Source: Nocardia fusca NBRC 14340
Lineage (GTDB): Bacteria; Actinomycetota; Actinomycetes; Mycobacteriales; Mycobacteriaceae
Reading direction: 5' to 3'
NCBI RefSeq assembly: GCF_001618425.1
Contig: NZ_BDCU01000017.1
Coordinates: 372,001 to 436,000 of the forward strand
Length of the DNA stretch: 64,000 nt
Shown here: positions 55,031 through 63,645 of the stretch, piece by piece
Numbering within the stretch: the stretch's first letter is position 1
Layout of the letters: each line of letters opens with the position of its first letter
Notes under the pieces: model-generated
What the model was told of the DNA's origin: nothing
What the model saw: only the letters and a program-made list of their open reading frames with translations
The model's database searches: none
Translations under genes and position numbers: made by a program

Positions 55031-56665
55031 ATGAGCAGTGCCCCCGACCCCCGAGCCACGCAGGTGGCCGCCGAGCTCACCGGCCCCGGTGGACCGTTCG
55101 AACTGTCCACCGAGACAGTGCTCGGCGCCCCGCTCGCCGTCCGGCGCCACCGGCACCGCTCGCTGCGCGAACTGCTCGACCACTCACAGGCCTGGGGTGA
55201 ACGTGACTACCTGGTCACCGTCGACCGGCGGATCTCGTTCACCGAGCATGCCGCCGACGCCCAGGCGCTGGCCCGCGCGCTGGCCGGCCGGTACGGCGTC
55301 GGCCGCGGCGACCGGATCGGCATCCTGGCCGCCAACGGCCCCGAATGGGTGATCGCCTTCTGGGCGGCGCAATGCCTGGGCGCGGTCGCGGTCGCGTACA
55401 ACGCGTGGTGGGCCGCACCGGAGGTCGAATTCGGTATCCGGCACACCGAACCGGCGATCGTCGTCGCCGACGACCCCCGTGCCGCCCTCGCCGCGGGCCA
55501 CGGAGTGCCCGTGCTCACCACTGCGGACCTGCCCCGGCTGATCGCCGACCATCGGGGCCGGGCCCCGGTGATACCGGTCGACGAGGACGATCCGGCCGTC
55601 GTGCTCTACACCAGCGGAACCACCGGCCGCCCCAAAGGGGTGGTGCACACTCACCGCAACCTCATCGCGATCGCCGACTACCACCGCTACACCGACGCGC
55701 TCGGCGCGGCCCTGGCCGGCCGCGCGCACCGCGAGCCGAGCGATAAGCGGTTCCTGCTCACCTCCCCCCTGTTCCATATCGCCAGCCTGCACAATCTGGT
55801 CGTCCCCCGGCTCGCGACAGGTGCGGCGGTGATCGTGCACACCGGCGCTTTCGCGGCCGACCGGGTGCTCTCGCTGATGGCGCGGGAGCGCGTGACCAAC
55901 TGGGGCGCCGTGCCGACTCTGGCCGCCCGGCTGCTGGAACACGATCCGGCCGGCTACGACCTGTCGGCACTCACCGCGCTGTCCCTCAACGCCGCCCCGT
56001 CCTCACCGGCCTTCCAGCAGCGACTGCGCGCCCGGCTGCCCGGCACCGGAATCGCACTCACCACCAGTTACGGCCTCACCGAAAGCGGTACCGCCGCCAC
56101 GGTCGCGACACCCGCCGAACTCGCCGCCGACCCGGAGACCGTCGGGCGGCCGATTCTCGGTGTCTCCGTGGAGATCCGCGATCCCGCCGGAACTCCGGTG
56201 GCCGAGGGGACCGAAGGCGAGATCTGGGTGCGCAGCCCGTACGTCATGCTCGGCTACTGGCGGGACGAGGTGGCCACCGCCGCGGCGATCGACGGCGAAC
56301 GATGGTTGCGAACAGGCGATTTCGGGACACTGGCCGACGGCCGCCTCCGAATGGCCGGGCGCCGTACCGATCTGATCCTGCGTGGCGGAGAGAACGTGTA
56401 CCCCACCGAAATCGAGAACGTCCTCGACGAACATCCCGCGGTCCGGGAATCGGCGGTCCTCGGTGTGCCCGACGACGATCTGGGACAGCGGGTCGCGGCG
56501 GTGGTGGTGACCGACGATCCGGACACCTTCGACGCCGGCGAACTGCGCGCGTTCGTCGCCGAGCGGCTCGCGTACTTCAAGGTCCCCGAACGCTGGACGC
56601 TCACCGCGACCCCACTGCCGCGCAACGCGACCGGAAAGGTGCTGCGCCGCGAGATCACGCCATGA
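55031..56665 (+). CDS. Acyl-CoA synthetase / AMP-dependent ligase (class I adenylate-forming)
   Basis: 544-residue FadD-like enzyme activating a carboxylic acid via acyl-AMP to an acyl-CoA. Motifs: P-loop [16 protein letters not shown] (193-208), [11 protein letters not shown], the GWLRTGD-like [17 protein letters not shown] in parts, [18 protein letters not shown] in parts and the catalytic Lys536 in [10 protein letters not shown]. The gate segment [16 protein letters not shown] suggests medium/long or aromatic substrates but does not define one. ATG at 55031. No clear partners; a regulator follows 125 bases downstream. Confidence 0.92.
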   Translation: MSSAPDPRATQVAAELTGPGGPFELSTETVLGAPLAVRRHRHRSLRELLDHSQAWGERDYLVTVDRRISFTEHAADAQALARALAGRYGVGRGDRIGILAANGPEWVIAFWAAQCLGAVAVAYNAWWAAPEVEFGIRHTEPAIVVADDPRAALAAGHGVPVLTTADLPRLIADHRGRAPVIPVDEDDPAVVLYTSGTTGRPKGVVHTHRNLIAIADYHRYTDALGAALAGRAHREPSDKRFLLTSPLFHIASLHNLVVPRLATGAAVIVHTGAFAADRVLSLMARERVTNWGAVPTLAARLLEHDPAGYDLSALTALSLNAAPSSPAFQQRLRARLPGTGIALTTSYGLTESGTAATVATPAELAADPETVGRPILGVSVEIRDPAGTPVAEGTEGEIWVRSPYVMLGYWRDEVATAAAIDGERWLRTGDFGTLADGRLRMAGRRTDLILRGGENVYPTEIENVLDEHPAVRESAVLGVPDDDLGQRVAAVVVTDDPDTFDAGELRAFVAERLAYFKVPERWTLTATPLPRNATGKVLRREITP

Positions 56666-56790
56666 GCACCGATTCGTGACCACTGCTCACCCCACTTCCG
56701 GTCTTTCCTCGTTATTGTTGCTCGACAGAGGGCGCGGCGGGCGAGGATCGTGGTCGGCGGGCCGCGCCGGGCGCGAGGGAAAGGGATGAC

Positions 56791-57660
56791 ATGGCAGGCA
56801 AACGCACCGTCCTCACGGCGGGCCTGCGCCGGCTCTCGGTGCTGCTGCTGGAGATGCGCGACGACGCGAAGCTGAGCAAGGAGGACGTCAGCGCGCGGAC
56901 CGGCATCAATGTGACCACGCTGTACCGCATCGAGACCGCCCAGGCCCGGCCCCAGCGCCGCACCCTGATGACCATGCTCGACCTCTACGACGTGGACGAG
57001 GCGCGCCGGCAGGAGGCGCTGGAGTTGCTGTCGGACGCGCAGAAACCCGGGATGTCGCGGCCCTATGAGGCCAGTCTGTCGGAGGTGTACGCCGCGTACA
57101 TCAATTTCGAATCGGTGGCGTTGTCGGCCCGGCACTATCAGACCTCCTTCATTCCCGGCCTGTTGCAGACCGAGCAGTACGCCATGGCCGTAATCGACAC
57201 GTGCATGCCGAAATTGGAGGCGTCGGATCTGGAGCGGCGGGCCCGCGCCCGGATGGACCGGGCGGCGGTACTGGCCAAGGACGAGCCGCTGGAACTGTGG
57301 GTGGTACTCGACGAGGCCGCGATCCGCCGGATGGTCGGGGGCCCGGAGGTCATGAGCGGTCAGCTGCGCCGGCTGGGTGAGGCGACCAAACGCAAGAACG
57401 TGATCCTGCAGATCCTGCCCTTCGACGCGGGCGCGCACCCGGGCATGGCCGGGTCCTTCACGATTCTGGACTTCCCCGACCCGACCGATCCCGAGCTCGT
57501 CTATGTCGAGGGCATCTCCGGCGACGCCCTCATCGAAGGACATACCGAGATCCGGCGATTCGGTGTCATGTTCGACCAATTGCGGGCGATGGCCCTGAGT
57601 CCCCGCGATTCCGCGGTCGTGATCGCCGACGCGGCCGCGGCGGCCGAAGCTCTGGCCTGA
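56791..57660 (+). CDS. XRE-family regulator with DUF5753 domain
   Basis: 289 residues: N-terminal HTH (about 12-70: LRRLSVLLLEMRDDAKLSKEDVSARTGINVTTLYRIETAQARPQRRTL in parts) and C-terminal DUF5753 (about 100-275: YQTSFIPGLLQTEQYAMAVID in parts, ILPFDAGAHPGMAGSFTILDFPDP). Such regulators are abundant in Nocardia and Streptomyces and usually sit beside a small DUF397 protein (WhiJ/BldB-type systems). No DUF397 gene is visible here. ATG with AAGGGATGAC upstream. Confidence 0.92.
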   Translation: MAGKRTVLTAGLRRLSVLLLEMRDDAKLSKEDVSARTGINVTTLYRIETAQARPQRRTLMTMLDLYDVDEARRQEALELLSDAQKPGMSRPYEASLSEVYAAYINFESVALSARHYQTSFIPGLLQTEQYAMAVIDTCMPKLEASDLERRARARMDRAAVLAKDEPLELWVVLDEAAIRRMVGGPEVMSGQLRRLGEATKRKNVILQILPFDAGAHPGMAGSFTILDFPDPTDPELVYVEGISGDALIEGHTEIRRFGVMFDQLRAMALSPRDSAVVIADAAAAAEALA

Positions 57661-57769
57661 CCTCGTGAACAGCCCGTGAACGAGGAGTCCGGGCCACACC
57701 GAGTGGGTACCCAGATCGGAACTGTCCGATTCAGGGTTCGCACGGCTACTGCGGAGATGAGGGGTTCTC

Positions 57770-59152
57770 TTGGCAGACGTCACCGACCGGAGCGATCCGG
57801 CACAGCAACCGGAGTTGAAACGGGTCATGGGCCCGTGGCTGCTGTTGCTGTTCATCGTCGGCGATATTCTCGGTACCGGTATCTACGCACTCACCGGCCG
57901 GGTGGCCGGAGAGGTCGGCGGGGCGGTGTGGATCCCGTTCCTGGTCGCCTTCGGGGTCGCGATGGTCACCGGACTCAGCTATCTGGAACTGGTCACCAAA
58001 TATCCCCAGGCCGCCGGCGCCGCGCTCTACACCCACAAGGCGTTCGGGATCCATTTCGTCACCTTCATGGTGACGTTCGCGGTGATGAGTTCAGGTATCA
58101 CCTCCGCCGCGACCGCGGCCAAGGCCTTCGCGGCGAATTTCGCCGAAGCCTTCGAATTCGACGGCAAGGGGCCACTGCTCACCGTGATCGCGCTGGCCTT
58201 CATGGCAGCGGTCGCCGCGATCAACCTGCGCGGCGTCGGGGAGAGCGTCAAGGCCAATGTTCTGCTCACCTGTGTGGAACTGTCCGGTCTGCTGATCGTG
58301 GTGTGCATCGGACTCTGGGCCCTGGGAGTCGGCAACGGCGACTTCGGCCGGATCATCGAATTCGACACCGGTGACCGCACCGCGTTCGGGGGCGTCATCG
58401 CGGCGACCACACTGGCCTTCTACGCCATGGTCGGCTTCGAGGACTCGGTCAACATGGCCGAGGAGACCAAAGAGCCCAACAGAATCTTTCCCAGGATCCT
58501 GCTCACCGGGTTGCTGATCACCGGGGCGATCTATGTGATGGTCTCGATCACCGCGGTGGCGCTGGTCCCACCGGACGAACTCGCCGAGGGCGATACCCCG
58601 CTGCTGCAGGTGGTGGAGATCGGAGCACCCGGGTTCCCCACCCAGATCTTCGCCTTCATCACGATGTTCGCGGTAGCCAATTCGGCCCTCATCAATATGC
58701 TGATGGCCAGTCGGCTGCTGTACGGCATGGCCAAGCACAAGGTGATCCCCCGCGTGCTGGGCCGGGTGGACCAGCGCCGGCGTACCCCCTATATCGCGAT
58801 CCTGTTCACCACCCTGCTGGCCTTCGGCCTGCTCACCTTCGTCGACCAGGTGCCCGAGCTCGGTGGCACCACCGCACTGCTGCTGCTCGTGGTGTTCACC
58901 ATCGTCAACATCGCGGTTCTCGTGCTCCGGCGCGACCGGGTGGCCCATGAGCACTTCCGCACCCCGACACCGCTACCCGTACTCGGCGCGGTGTGCTGCG
59001 CGTATCTGGCCACCCCCTTCACCGACCGCAACCCCCAGCAGTACGCCATCGCCGGGGTGCTGCTGGTCGTCGGCGTCGTGCTCTGGGCATTCACCGCGCT
59101 GTGGAACAAACCGCACAATGTCCGGCCCCTGGGCCCGGGGGTCGATATCTGA
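57770..59152 (+). CDS. APC-family amino acid permease
   Basis: 460-residue transporter with about 12 membrane helices. APC signatures are in helix 1 (VGDILGTGIYALTGRVAGEVGG in parts) and helix 6 (VIAATTLAFYAMVGFEDSVNMAEETKEPNR in parts), which form the substrate site. Likely a proton-coupled importer of an amino acid or amine. TTG at 57770 with GAGGGG 7 bases upstream; no other good start precedes the first helix. Separate transcript, 109 bases after the regulator. Confidence 0.92.
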   Translation: MADVTDRSDPAQQPELKRVMGPWLLLLFIVGDILGTGIYALTGRVAGEVGGAVWIPFLVAFGVAMVTGLSYLELVTKYPQAAGAALYTHKAFGIHFVTFMVTFAVMSSGITSAATAAKAFAANFAEAFEFDGKGPLLTVIALAFMAAVAAINLRGVGESVKANVLLTCVELSGLLIVVCIGLWALGVGNGDFGRIIEFDTGDRTAFGGVIAATTLAFYAMVGFEDSVNMAEETKEPNRIFPRILLTGLLITGAIYVMVSITAVALVPPDELAEGDTPLLQVVEIGAPGFPTQIFAFITMFAVANSALINMLMASRLLYGMAKHKVIPRVLGRVDQRRRTPYIAILFTTLLAFGLLTFVDQVPELGGTTALLLLVVFTIVNIAVLVLRRDRVAHEHFRTPTPLPVLGAVCCAYLATPFTDRNPQQYAIAGVLLVVGVVLWAFTALWNKPHNVRPLGPGVDI

Positions 59153-59251
59153 GCACCTGCCGCGTCTTCCGCCCAGGTCGCCGGTTTCCCAGCGGTGCGC
59201 GAGAATTCGCGGAAGTGACGAGTCGACGCGCGGTCGGTAACGTATTGGCCG

Positions 59252-59779
59252 ATGACAAGCATGGACGCCAGGTTCGGCGATGCGGCTGGGTCGGTGCCCC
59301 TGCCCAGCCCGTGGGACCTCAATGCCTACCTCGCCGAGGTGGCCGCGCACCGGAAGCGGCCGATCTCGTTACAGCCGGCCCACCGGTCGGCGCTGGCCGA
59401 TCTGGGGTGCAACGGCAACGGCCTCTGGATCGCGCGTAAGAACGACGACATCATCGTCTACGACGCGTCGGCCTCCGGCCGTAACGCCGACCACATCGTG
59501 CTGCACGCGATCGGCCATATGCTGCTGGGTCACGGCGGCCCGGGTGCCGAGGACCCCGACACCACCCGTATCTCGCTGGGTGCGCTCAACGCCTCACTGC
59601 TCGACGCTCTCGCCACGATCGCCCCCGGATCGATCACGCAGATCCTGGGCCGCGATGATTTCGGCCCCGACCGGGAACGCGAGGCCGGGGTCTTCGCCGA
59701 GATGACCATGGTCTACGCGGCGCTGCCCCGGCGGCGCACCCGCTCCTTCTGGCCGTTCGGCCGTCGCCGCAACAAGTAG
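59252..59779 (+). CDS. ImmA/IrrE-like (ParH-like) protein with degenerate zinc motif
   Basis: 175 residues, resembling the small actinobacterial ImmA/IrrE metallopeptidase relatives often paired with XRE regulators. The segment HIVLHAIGHMLLGH carries H85-A-I-G-H89 and H94: zinc-ligand histidines remain but the catalytic Glu of HExxH is Ala. So it is probably a binding protein, not a protease. Basic C-terminus RRRTRSFWPFGRRRNK. ATG at 59252; an ATG three codons later is possible. No paired MAB_1171c-type membrane gene follows. Confidence 0.75.
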   Translation: MTSMDARFGDAAGSVPLPSPWDLNAYLAEVAAHRKRPISLQPAHRSALADLGCNGNGLWIARKNDDIIVYDASASGRNADHIVLHAIGHMLLGHGGPGAEDPDTTRISLGALNASLLDALATIAPGSITQILGRDDFGPDREREAGVFAEMTMVYAALPRRRTRSFWPFGRRRNK

Positions 59780-59848
59780 CGGCAGATCCGGCGCGCGGAC
59801 CGGGCACGAGTACGGCAAGGACCGACCGAGGGTCTACGCTTGTGGGCC

Positions 59849-60343
59849 GTGGCCGAACCGCAGACACCCGCCCCGCATCCCGCTATCGCCCCGCTGGCCG
59901 GTTTGCTCGGCACCTGGCGTGGGCGCGGCCAGGGCGACTACCCGACGATCGAACCCTTCGGTTATCTGGAGGAGATCACCTTCGGGCATCTGGGCCGGCC
60001 GTTCCTGACCTATCGGCAGCGCACCCGGCACGCCGACGACAACCGTCCGCTCCATGTGGAGGCCGGATATCTGCGCTGTCCCGGCCCCGACCGGGTGGAA
60101 CTCATCCTCTCCCATCCCACCGGGATCACCGAGATCTGCGAGGGAAAACTCACGCTCGGCGACGACGAACTGCGCCTGGAACTGGAGTCGACAGCGATCG
60201 GTCTGAGCAGCACGGCCAAATCGGTGACAGCCATCGGCCGGACCGTTCACATGCACGGCGGCGTCATCGACTACACCCTGCAGATGGGTGCGGTCGGACT
60301 TCCGTTACAGGATCACCTCGCGGCCAGTCTGCACAAAATCTGA
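59849..60343 (+). CDS. Nitrobindin (FABP-like heme protein, DUF1794)
   Basis: About 164 residues of the ten-stranded FABP-like barrel. The diagnostic GTWRGRGQGDYPTIEPFGYLEEI (in parts, from residue ~20) with the GxWxGxG motif and the C-terminal heme ligand His in LQDHLAASLHKI fit nitrobindin, which binds ferric heme and isomerises peroxynitrite to nitrate (Rv2717c relative). GTG at 59849; TTG at 59840 possible. No operon partners within 70 bases on the same strand. Confidence 0.9.
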   Translation: MAEPQTPAPHPAIAPLAGLLGTWRGRGQGDYPTIEPFGYLEEITFGHLGRPFLTYRQRTRHADDNRPLHVEAGYLRCPGPDRVELILSHPTGITEICEGKLTLGDDELRLELESTAIGLSSTAKSVTAIGRTVHMHGGVIDYTLQMGAVGLPLQDHLAASLHKI

Positions 60344-60372
60344 ATGGAACGTAACGAGTGGATCACGGATAA

Positions 60373-60388
60373 CGTGACCCGGGTCACG
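60373..60388. promoter_or_regulatory. CRP-like palindrome
   Basis: CGTGACCCGGGTCACG, a perfect 16-bp palindrome that fits the cAMP-receptor-protein core GTGA-N6-TCAC. It lies 169 bases before the small exported protein gene and 30 bases after the nitrobindin stop. A further inverted repeat TCGAT-TTA-ATCGA is at 60401-60413. Confidence 0.5.
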
Positions 60389-60556
60389 ATTTGCTCGTCA
60401 TCGATTTAATCGACCTTTCCGCCTTGTCTCGCTGGGTACTCCCCGCTTAGGTTGGCCTGAGCAGCAAATCATCAGATAACTCTTCCGCAGAGCCCGGTCG
60501 CCAGCAGCACTCCGAGCTCGCTGTCTGTCGAACCTCTGAATCGGAGGGAGCCGGAA

Positions 60557-60784
60557 ATGAAGCGTTCCGCCGTTGCTTTCGTCACTGCCGGATTGATCCT
60601 GGGGGGTACCGGGGTCGTCGAGATCCTGGGCACCGATACCGCTTCGTCCGCACCGGTCGCCGACCGGACCGTATCGGTCGTCGCACCGGCCCGGGTCAGC
60701 GATTCGGTGACCACCGATACCCGCATCACCGATATCGGTCACCGTTATTTGACCGGGCCGGAAACCGGGTCCGCCGGACAGTGA
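60557..60784 (+). CDS. Small exported protein (75 residues)
   Basis: Short protein with a Sec signal: KRS at the N-terminus, hydrophobic VAFVTAGLILGGTGVV (about 6-21) and a possible cleavage site after TASSA (28-32). Mature part is about 43 residues, rich in Thr, Ser and Val, with no cysteine. ATG has GGAGGGAGCC upstream, a very strong ribosome-binding site. Not recognised as a family; similar short secreted peptides occur in Nocardia. Upstream CRP-like palindrome suggests carbon or cAMP control. Confidence 0.65.
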   Translation: MKRSAVAFVTAGLILGGTGVVEILGTDTASSAPVADRTVSVVAPARVSDSVTTDTRITDIGHRYLTGPETGSAGQ

Positions 60785-60807
60785 CGGGCCCCGGGTAACG
60801 AGCGGTA

Positions 60808-62595
60808 TCAGTACCCCGGTGGCAGCGCCGCCAGCATATCCCGCGTCACCGCCACCGCGTTATCCGAACTTCCGCCTCTGACCAGCAATGTCGCGAAGGC
60901 GATATCGCCCCGGTACCCGACGAACCAGGAATGCGAACCTCCCTCCACTTCCGCTTCGCCGGTCTTGCCGAACACCTCCCCCTGATCGGCGATCCGGTCC
61001 GCGGTGCCCGCGACGACCACCTGCCGCATCATCGCCCGCAGCCCGCGCACCACCTCCGCGGTGAGGGCGGGCCGCGGACCGTCGACCACCGTCTCCTGTC
61101 CCGCGATCAAGTAGGGGGTCGGCGCCGAACCCGAGGCGACGGCCGCGGCCAGGAGGGCCATACCGAAAGGACTCACCACCACCCGTCCCTGACCGATCCC
61201 GTCCTCGGTGCGCTGGGTGCGGTCGGCGGCCGCGGGCACCGATCCGGAAAAAGTCGGCAGGCCCGCCACCGTGTAATCCGGTCCGATACCGAAAGCCGCC
61301 GCGCTGTCCGTGAGAGCGGATTCCGGCAACTCACTGGCCAATCGGGCGAACGAGGTATTGCACGACCGCGCGTACGCGGTAGTCATGGGTACGTCGCCGA
61401 CGGAGAATCCGTTGTAATTCGGAATCATCCGCTCGCCGATGGTGACCGCGCTGGGACAGGAGACGACAGTATCGGGTGTCGCGATACCCTCGCTCATCGC
61501 GGCGGCCGCGGTCACCGTTTTGAACACCGACCCGGGCGGGTACTGACCGATGGTGGCCACCGGCCCGTCCCGGTCGGCGGCCGCGTTCTGCGCCACCGCG
61601 AGAATGCCGCCGGTCGAGGGCTCGATCACCACCATCATGGCCTGTTCCCGGCGCCCGTCGACCGCGCGCTGCGCCGCGTTCTGGATGTGGCGGTCCACGC
61701 TCAGCGCGAAGGACGGCGCCGGTTGCGCCGCCACCTCGTGCAGCACTCCGGTCTCGGCACCGCCGGCATTGCGGGCCACCACCCGCCAGCCCGACCGGCC
61801 GTCGACATCGTCGATCACCGCCTGCCGGACCTGGGTCATCAGATCGGGGGCAAATTTCCGGTCGGTGGGCGCCATATCCCACTCCTGGGTCACGCGCACG
61901 CCCGGGAGCCCGATCAGCCGAGGAGCGGCCCGGCCGAACTCGACCTCGGTCAGCACGATCACCGTGTACACGCCGTCGGCGGCGCGCGCGGAATCCAGGA
62001 TCCGCTCCGGGGTGAGCCGCTCGTCGATATCGGCCAGTGCCCGGGACAGCGCTGTCGCCACCCGCCGCGGGTCGGCACTGTCGGCGGCATCGAAGGTCAC
62101 CCGCGAGACGGTGCCCGGAACCAGGACATCGCTACCGGACTGTTCGTTGACCCGGGCCCGCGGCGCGGGCTGTATCGACAACGCCATGGTCTGGGTATCG
62201 CCGAGGCGCGGATGCACGGCCGCGCCGCTCCAGCGCACCGTCCAGGCACCGCCGGTACGCACCATCGGTAACTGCCCCGAATAGGTCCACGTGCGGCCGC
62301 CGGGCAACCGCCATTCGTAGGTGTAATCGACAGTGGCGGTGTCACCGGTGATGCGGGCGGCGCCGGTGTCGGCATGCAGCTCTTCGGCACCCAGTTCGTC
62401 CCACGCCGAAGTCAATGCGGCGAAAGCTTTTTCGGGCCGGGTGGTCCGATCGGCGGCCGCCTCGATATCACGCGCGGTGAACGCACCGAGAAAACCGTCC
62501 GCGGCGGTGATCGGCCCGGAGGAGCCCGCCGCACAACCGGTCACGGCGAATGCGAGCGCCGCGACCGCGATCACGAGTACCGACCGGATCGTCAT
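60808..62595 (-). CDS. Penicillin-binding protein lipoprotein (class B, MecA_N domain)
   Basis: 595-residue D,D-transpeptidase acting on peptidoglycan at the outer membrane face. Lipoprotein signal with lipobox VTGC (Cys21). MecA_N/NTF2-like domain about 28-145, PBP dimer region about 150-290, transpeptidase from about 295: Ser356-V-F-Lys359 (SxxK), Ser411-C-N413 (SxN) and Lys544-T-G (KTG). All catalytic motifs are intact. Same position as the PBP lipoprotein Rv2864c. ATG at 62595. Confidence 0.94.
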   Translation of the reverse strand: MTIRSVLVIAVAALAFAVTGCAAGSSGPITAADGFLGAFTARDIEAAADRTTRPEKAFAALTSAWDELGAEELHADTGAARITGDTATVDYTYEWRLPGGRTWTYSGQLPMVRTGGAWTVRWSGAAVHPRLGDTQTMALSIQPAPRARVNEQSGSDVLVPGTVSRVTFDAADSADPRRVATALSRALADIDERLTPERILDSARAADGVYTVIVLTEVEFGRAAPRLIGLPGVRVTQEWDMAPTDRKFAPDLMTQVRQAVIDDVDGRSGWRVVARNAGGAETGVLHEVAAQPAPSFALSVDRHIQNAAQRAVDGRREQAMMVVIEPSTGGILAVAQNAAADRDGPVATIGQYPPGSVFKTVTAAAAMSEGIATPDTVVSCPSAVTIGERMIPNYNGFSVGDVPMTTAYARSCNTSFARLASELPESALTDSAAAFGIGPDYTVAGLPTFSGSVPAAADRTQRTEDGIGQGRVVVSPFGMALLAAAVASGSAPTPYLIAGQETVVDGPRPALTAEVVRGLRAMMRQVVVAGTADRIADQGEVFGKTGEAEVEGGSHSWFVGYRGDIAFATLLVRGGSSDNAVAVTRDMLAALPPGY

Positions 62596-62657
62596 CGGAG
62601 CCGATGGTAGGCGACCGGAGCCGGTGATCACCTGCGGCACACCGGATCCGAACGGGA

Positions 62658-63521
62658 TCAGTCGAGCAGGACCGTGGCGAATGTGGCGATCTGCCGGAAC
62701 CCGACCGCCCGATAGGCCCGCCTGGCCACTTCGTTGTAGTCGTTGACGTACAGGCTGGCGGTACGTCCCGAAGCGACGACCGAATTCGCCACCGCCGCCG
62801 TACCCGCTGTCCCCAGGCCCTGCCCCCGGTGTTCCGGATGCACCCAGACGCCCTGGATCTGCCCGGTACGCCGGGACTGCGCACCCACCTCCGCCTTGAA
62901 CACCACCTCGCCGTCCTCGAACCGCGCCCAGGCCCGGCCGGCCTCGATCAGTCCGGCCACGCGGCGCCGATAGCCGCGGCCCCCGTCACCGGCCCGGGGA
63001 TCGATCCCGACCTCCTCGATGAACATCGCGATCGCCGCCGCGAGATACCGGTCGAGTTCTTCGGGACGGACCGGGCGCACCTGCGGGTCGGCGGCCGATA
63101 CGGCGGTATCGGTGAGTGCCAGCAGCGGCTGCGCGCCGCGGACCTCTCGTTCCGGACCCCAATGGTCGGCGAGCATCTCCCACAGCGGCAGCGCGAGTTC
63201 CTGCCTGCCGACCACCGATGAGCACATCCGGGGCCACCGGATGGCCCGGTCGGCGAAGGCGCGCAGCGCCTCACGGCCGCCGCGCAGCGGGATGAGATTC
63301 ACTCCGGAGAAGCACAGTGATTCCGACGGGCCGCCGTGACTCCACAGCTCACCCTGGCCGCACCGGTTGTCCAGACCGTATTCCTGTAACCGGGCGGCGA
63401 CCATGCAGGTGGCCACCGGGTCATCGTCGAGGACCCGGAGTACCTGGGCAAGGTCCCGCTTGGCGAGCTGACGCGCGGGAACGTATTTCGCGCGCCGGGT
63501 CGGCTCCAGCAGACTCCGCAC
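62658..63521 (-). CDS. GNAT acetyltransferase with N-terminal DUF4081 domain
   Basis: 287 residues. The N-terminal half (about 15-140) is the DUF4081 domain found before GNAT domains in actinobacteria; the C-terminal half (about 150-285) is a GNAT domain with the acetyl-CoA motif VWVHPEHRGQGLGTAGTAAV. Substrate unknown. GTG at 63521. Sits directly downstream of ispG on the same strand, the order Rv2868c-Rv2867c. Confidence 0.9.
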   Translation of the reverse strand: MRSLLEPTRRAKYVPARQLAKRDLAQVLRVLDDDPVATCMVAARLQEYGLDNRCGQGELWSHGGPSESLCFSGVNLIPLRGGREALRAFADRAIRWPRMCSSVVGRQELALPLWEMLADHWGPEREVRGAQPLLALTDTAVSAADPQVRPVRPEELDRYLAAAIAMFIEEVGIDPRAGDGGRGYRRRVAGLIEAGRAWARFEDGEVVFKAEVGAQSRRTGQIQGVWVHPEHRGQGLGTAGTAAVANSVVASGRTASLYVNDYNEVARRAYRAVGFRQIATFATVLLD

Positions 63522-63606
63522 CTACAACAGCCTGCCATGAACCGCACCGCGACGGTACGAATATCCGGAAAGCGTCCGCGCGGCGCGGACGGAGCGGGCA
63601 GCGCCG

Positions 63607-63633
63607 ACCGGCTCGCCGCGCCGGCGAGCCGGT
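63607..63633 (-). terminator. ispG terminator
   Basis: Perfect 11-bp stem (ACCGGCTCGCC 63607-63617, GGCGAGCCGGT 63623-63633), loop GCGCC, 13 bases after the ispG stop. A second smaller stem follows at about 63568-63590. No U-tract. Confidence 0.6.
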
Positions 63634-63645
63634 GGCGCGGGGAAC

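Noticed and set aside
54432..55034. Open frames of 200-224 codons in the low-GC intergenic segment
   Set aside because: No homology, no ribosome-binding sites, low-complexity Arg/Pro composition.
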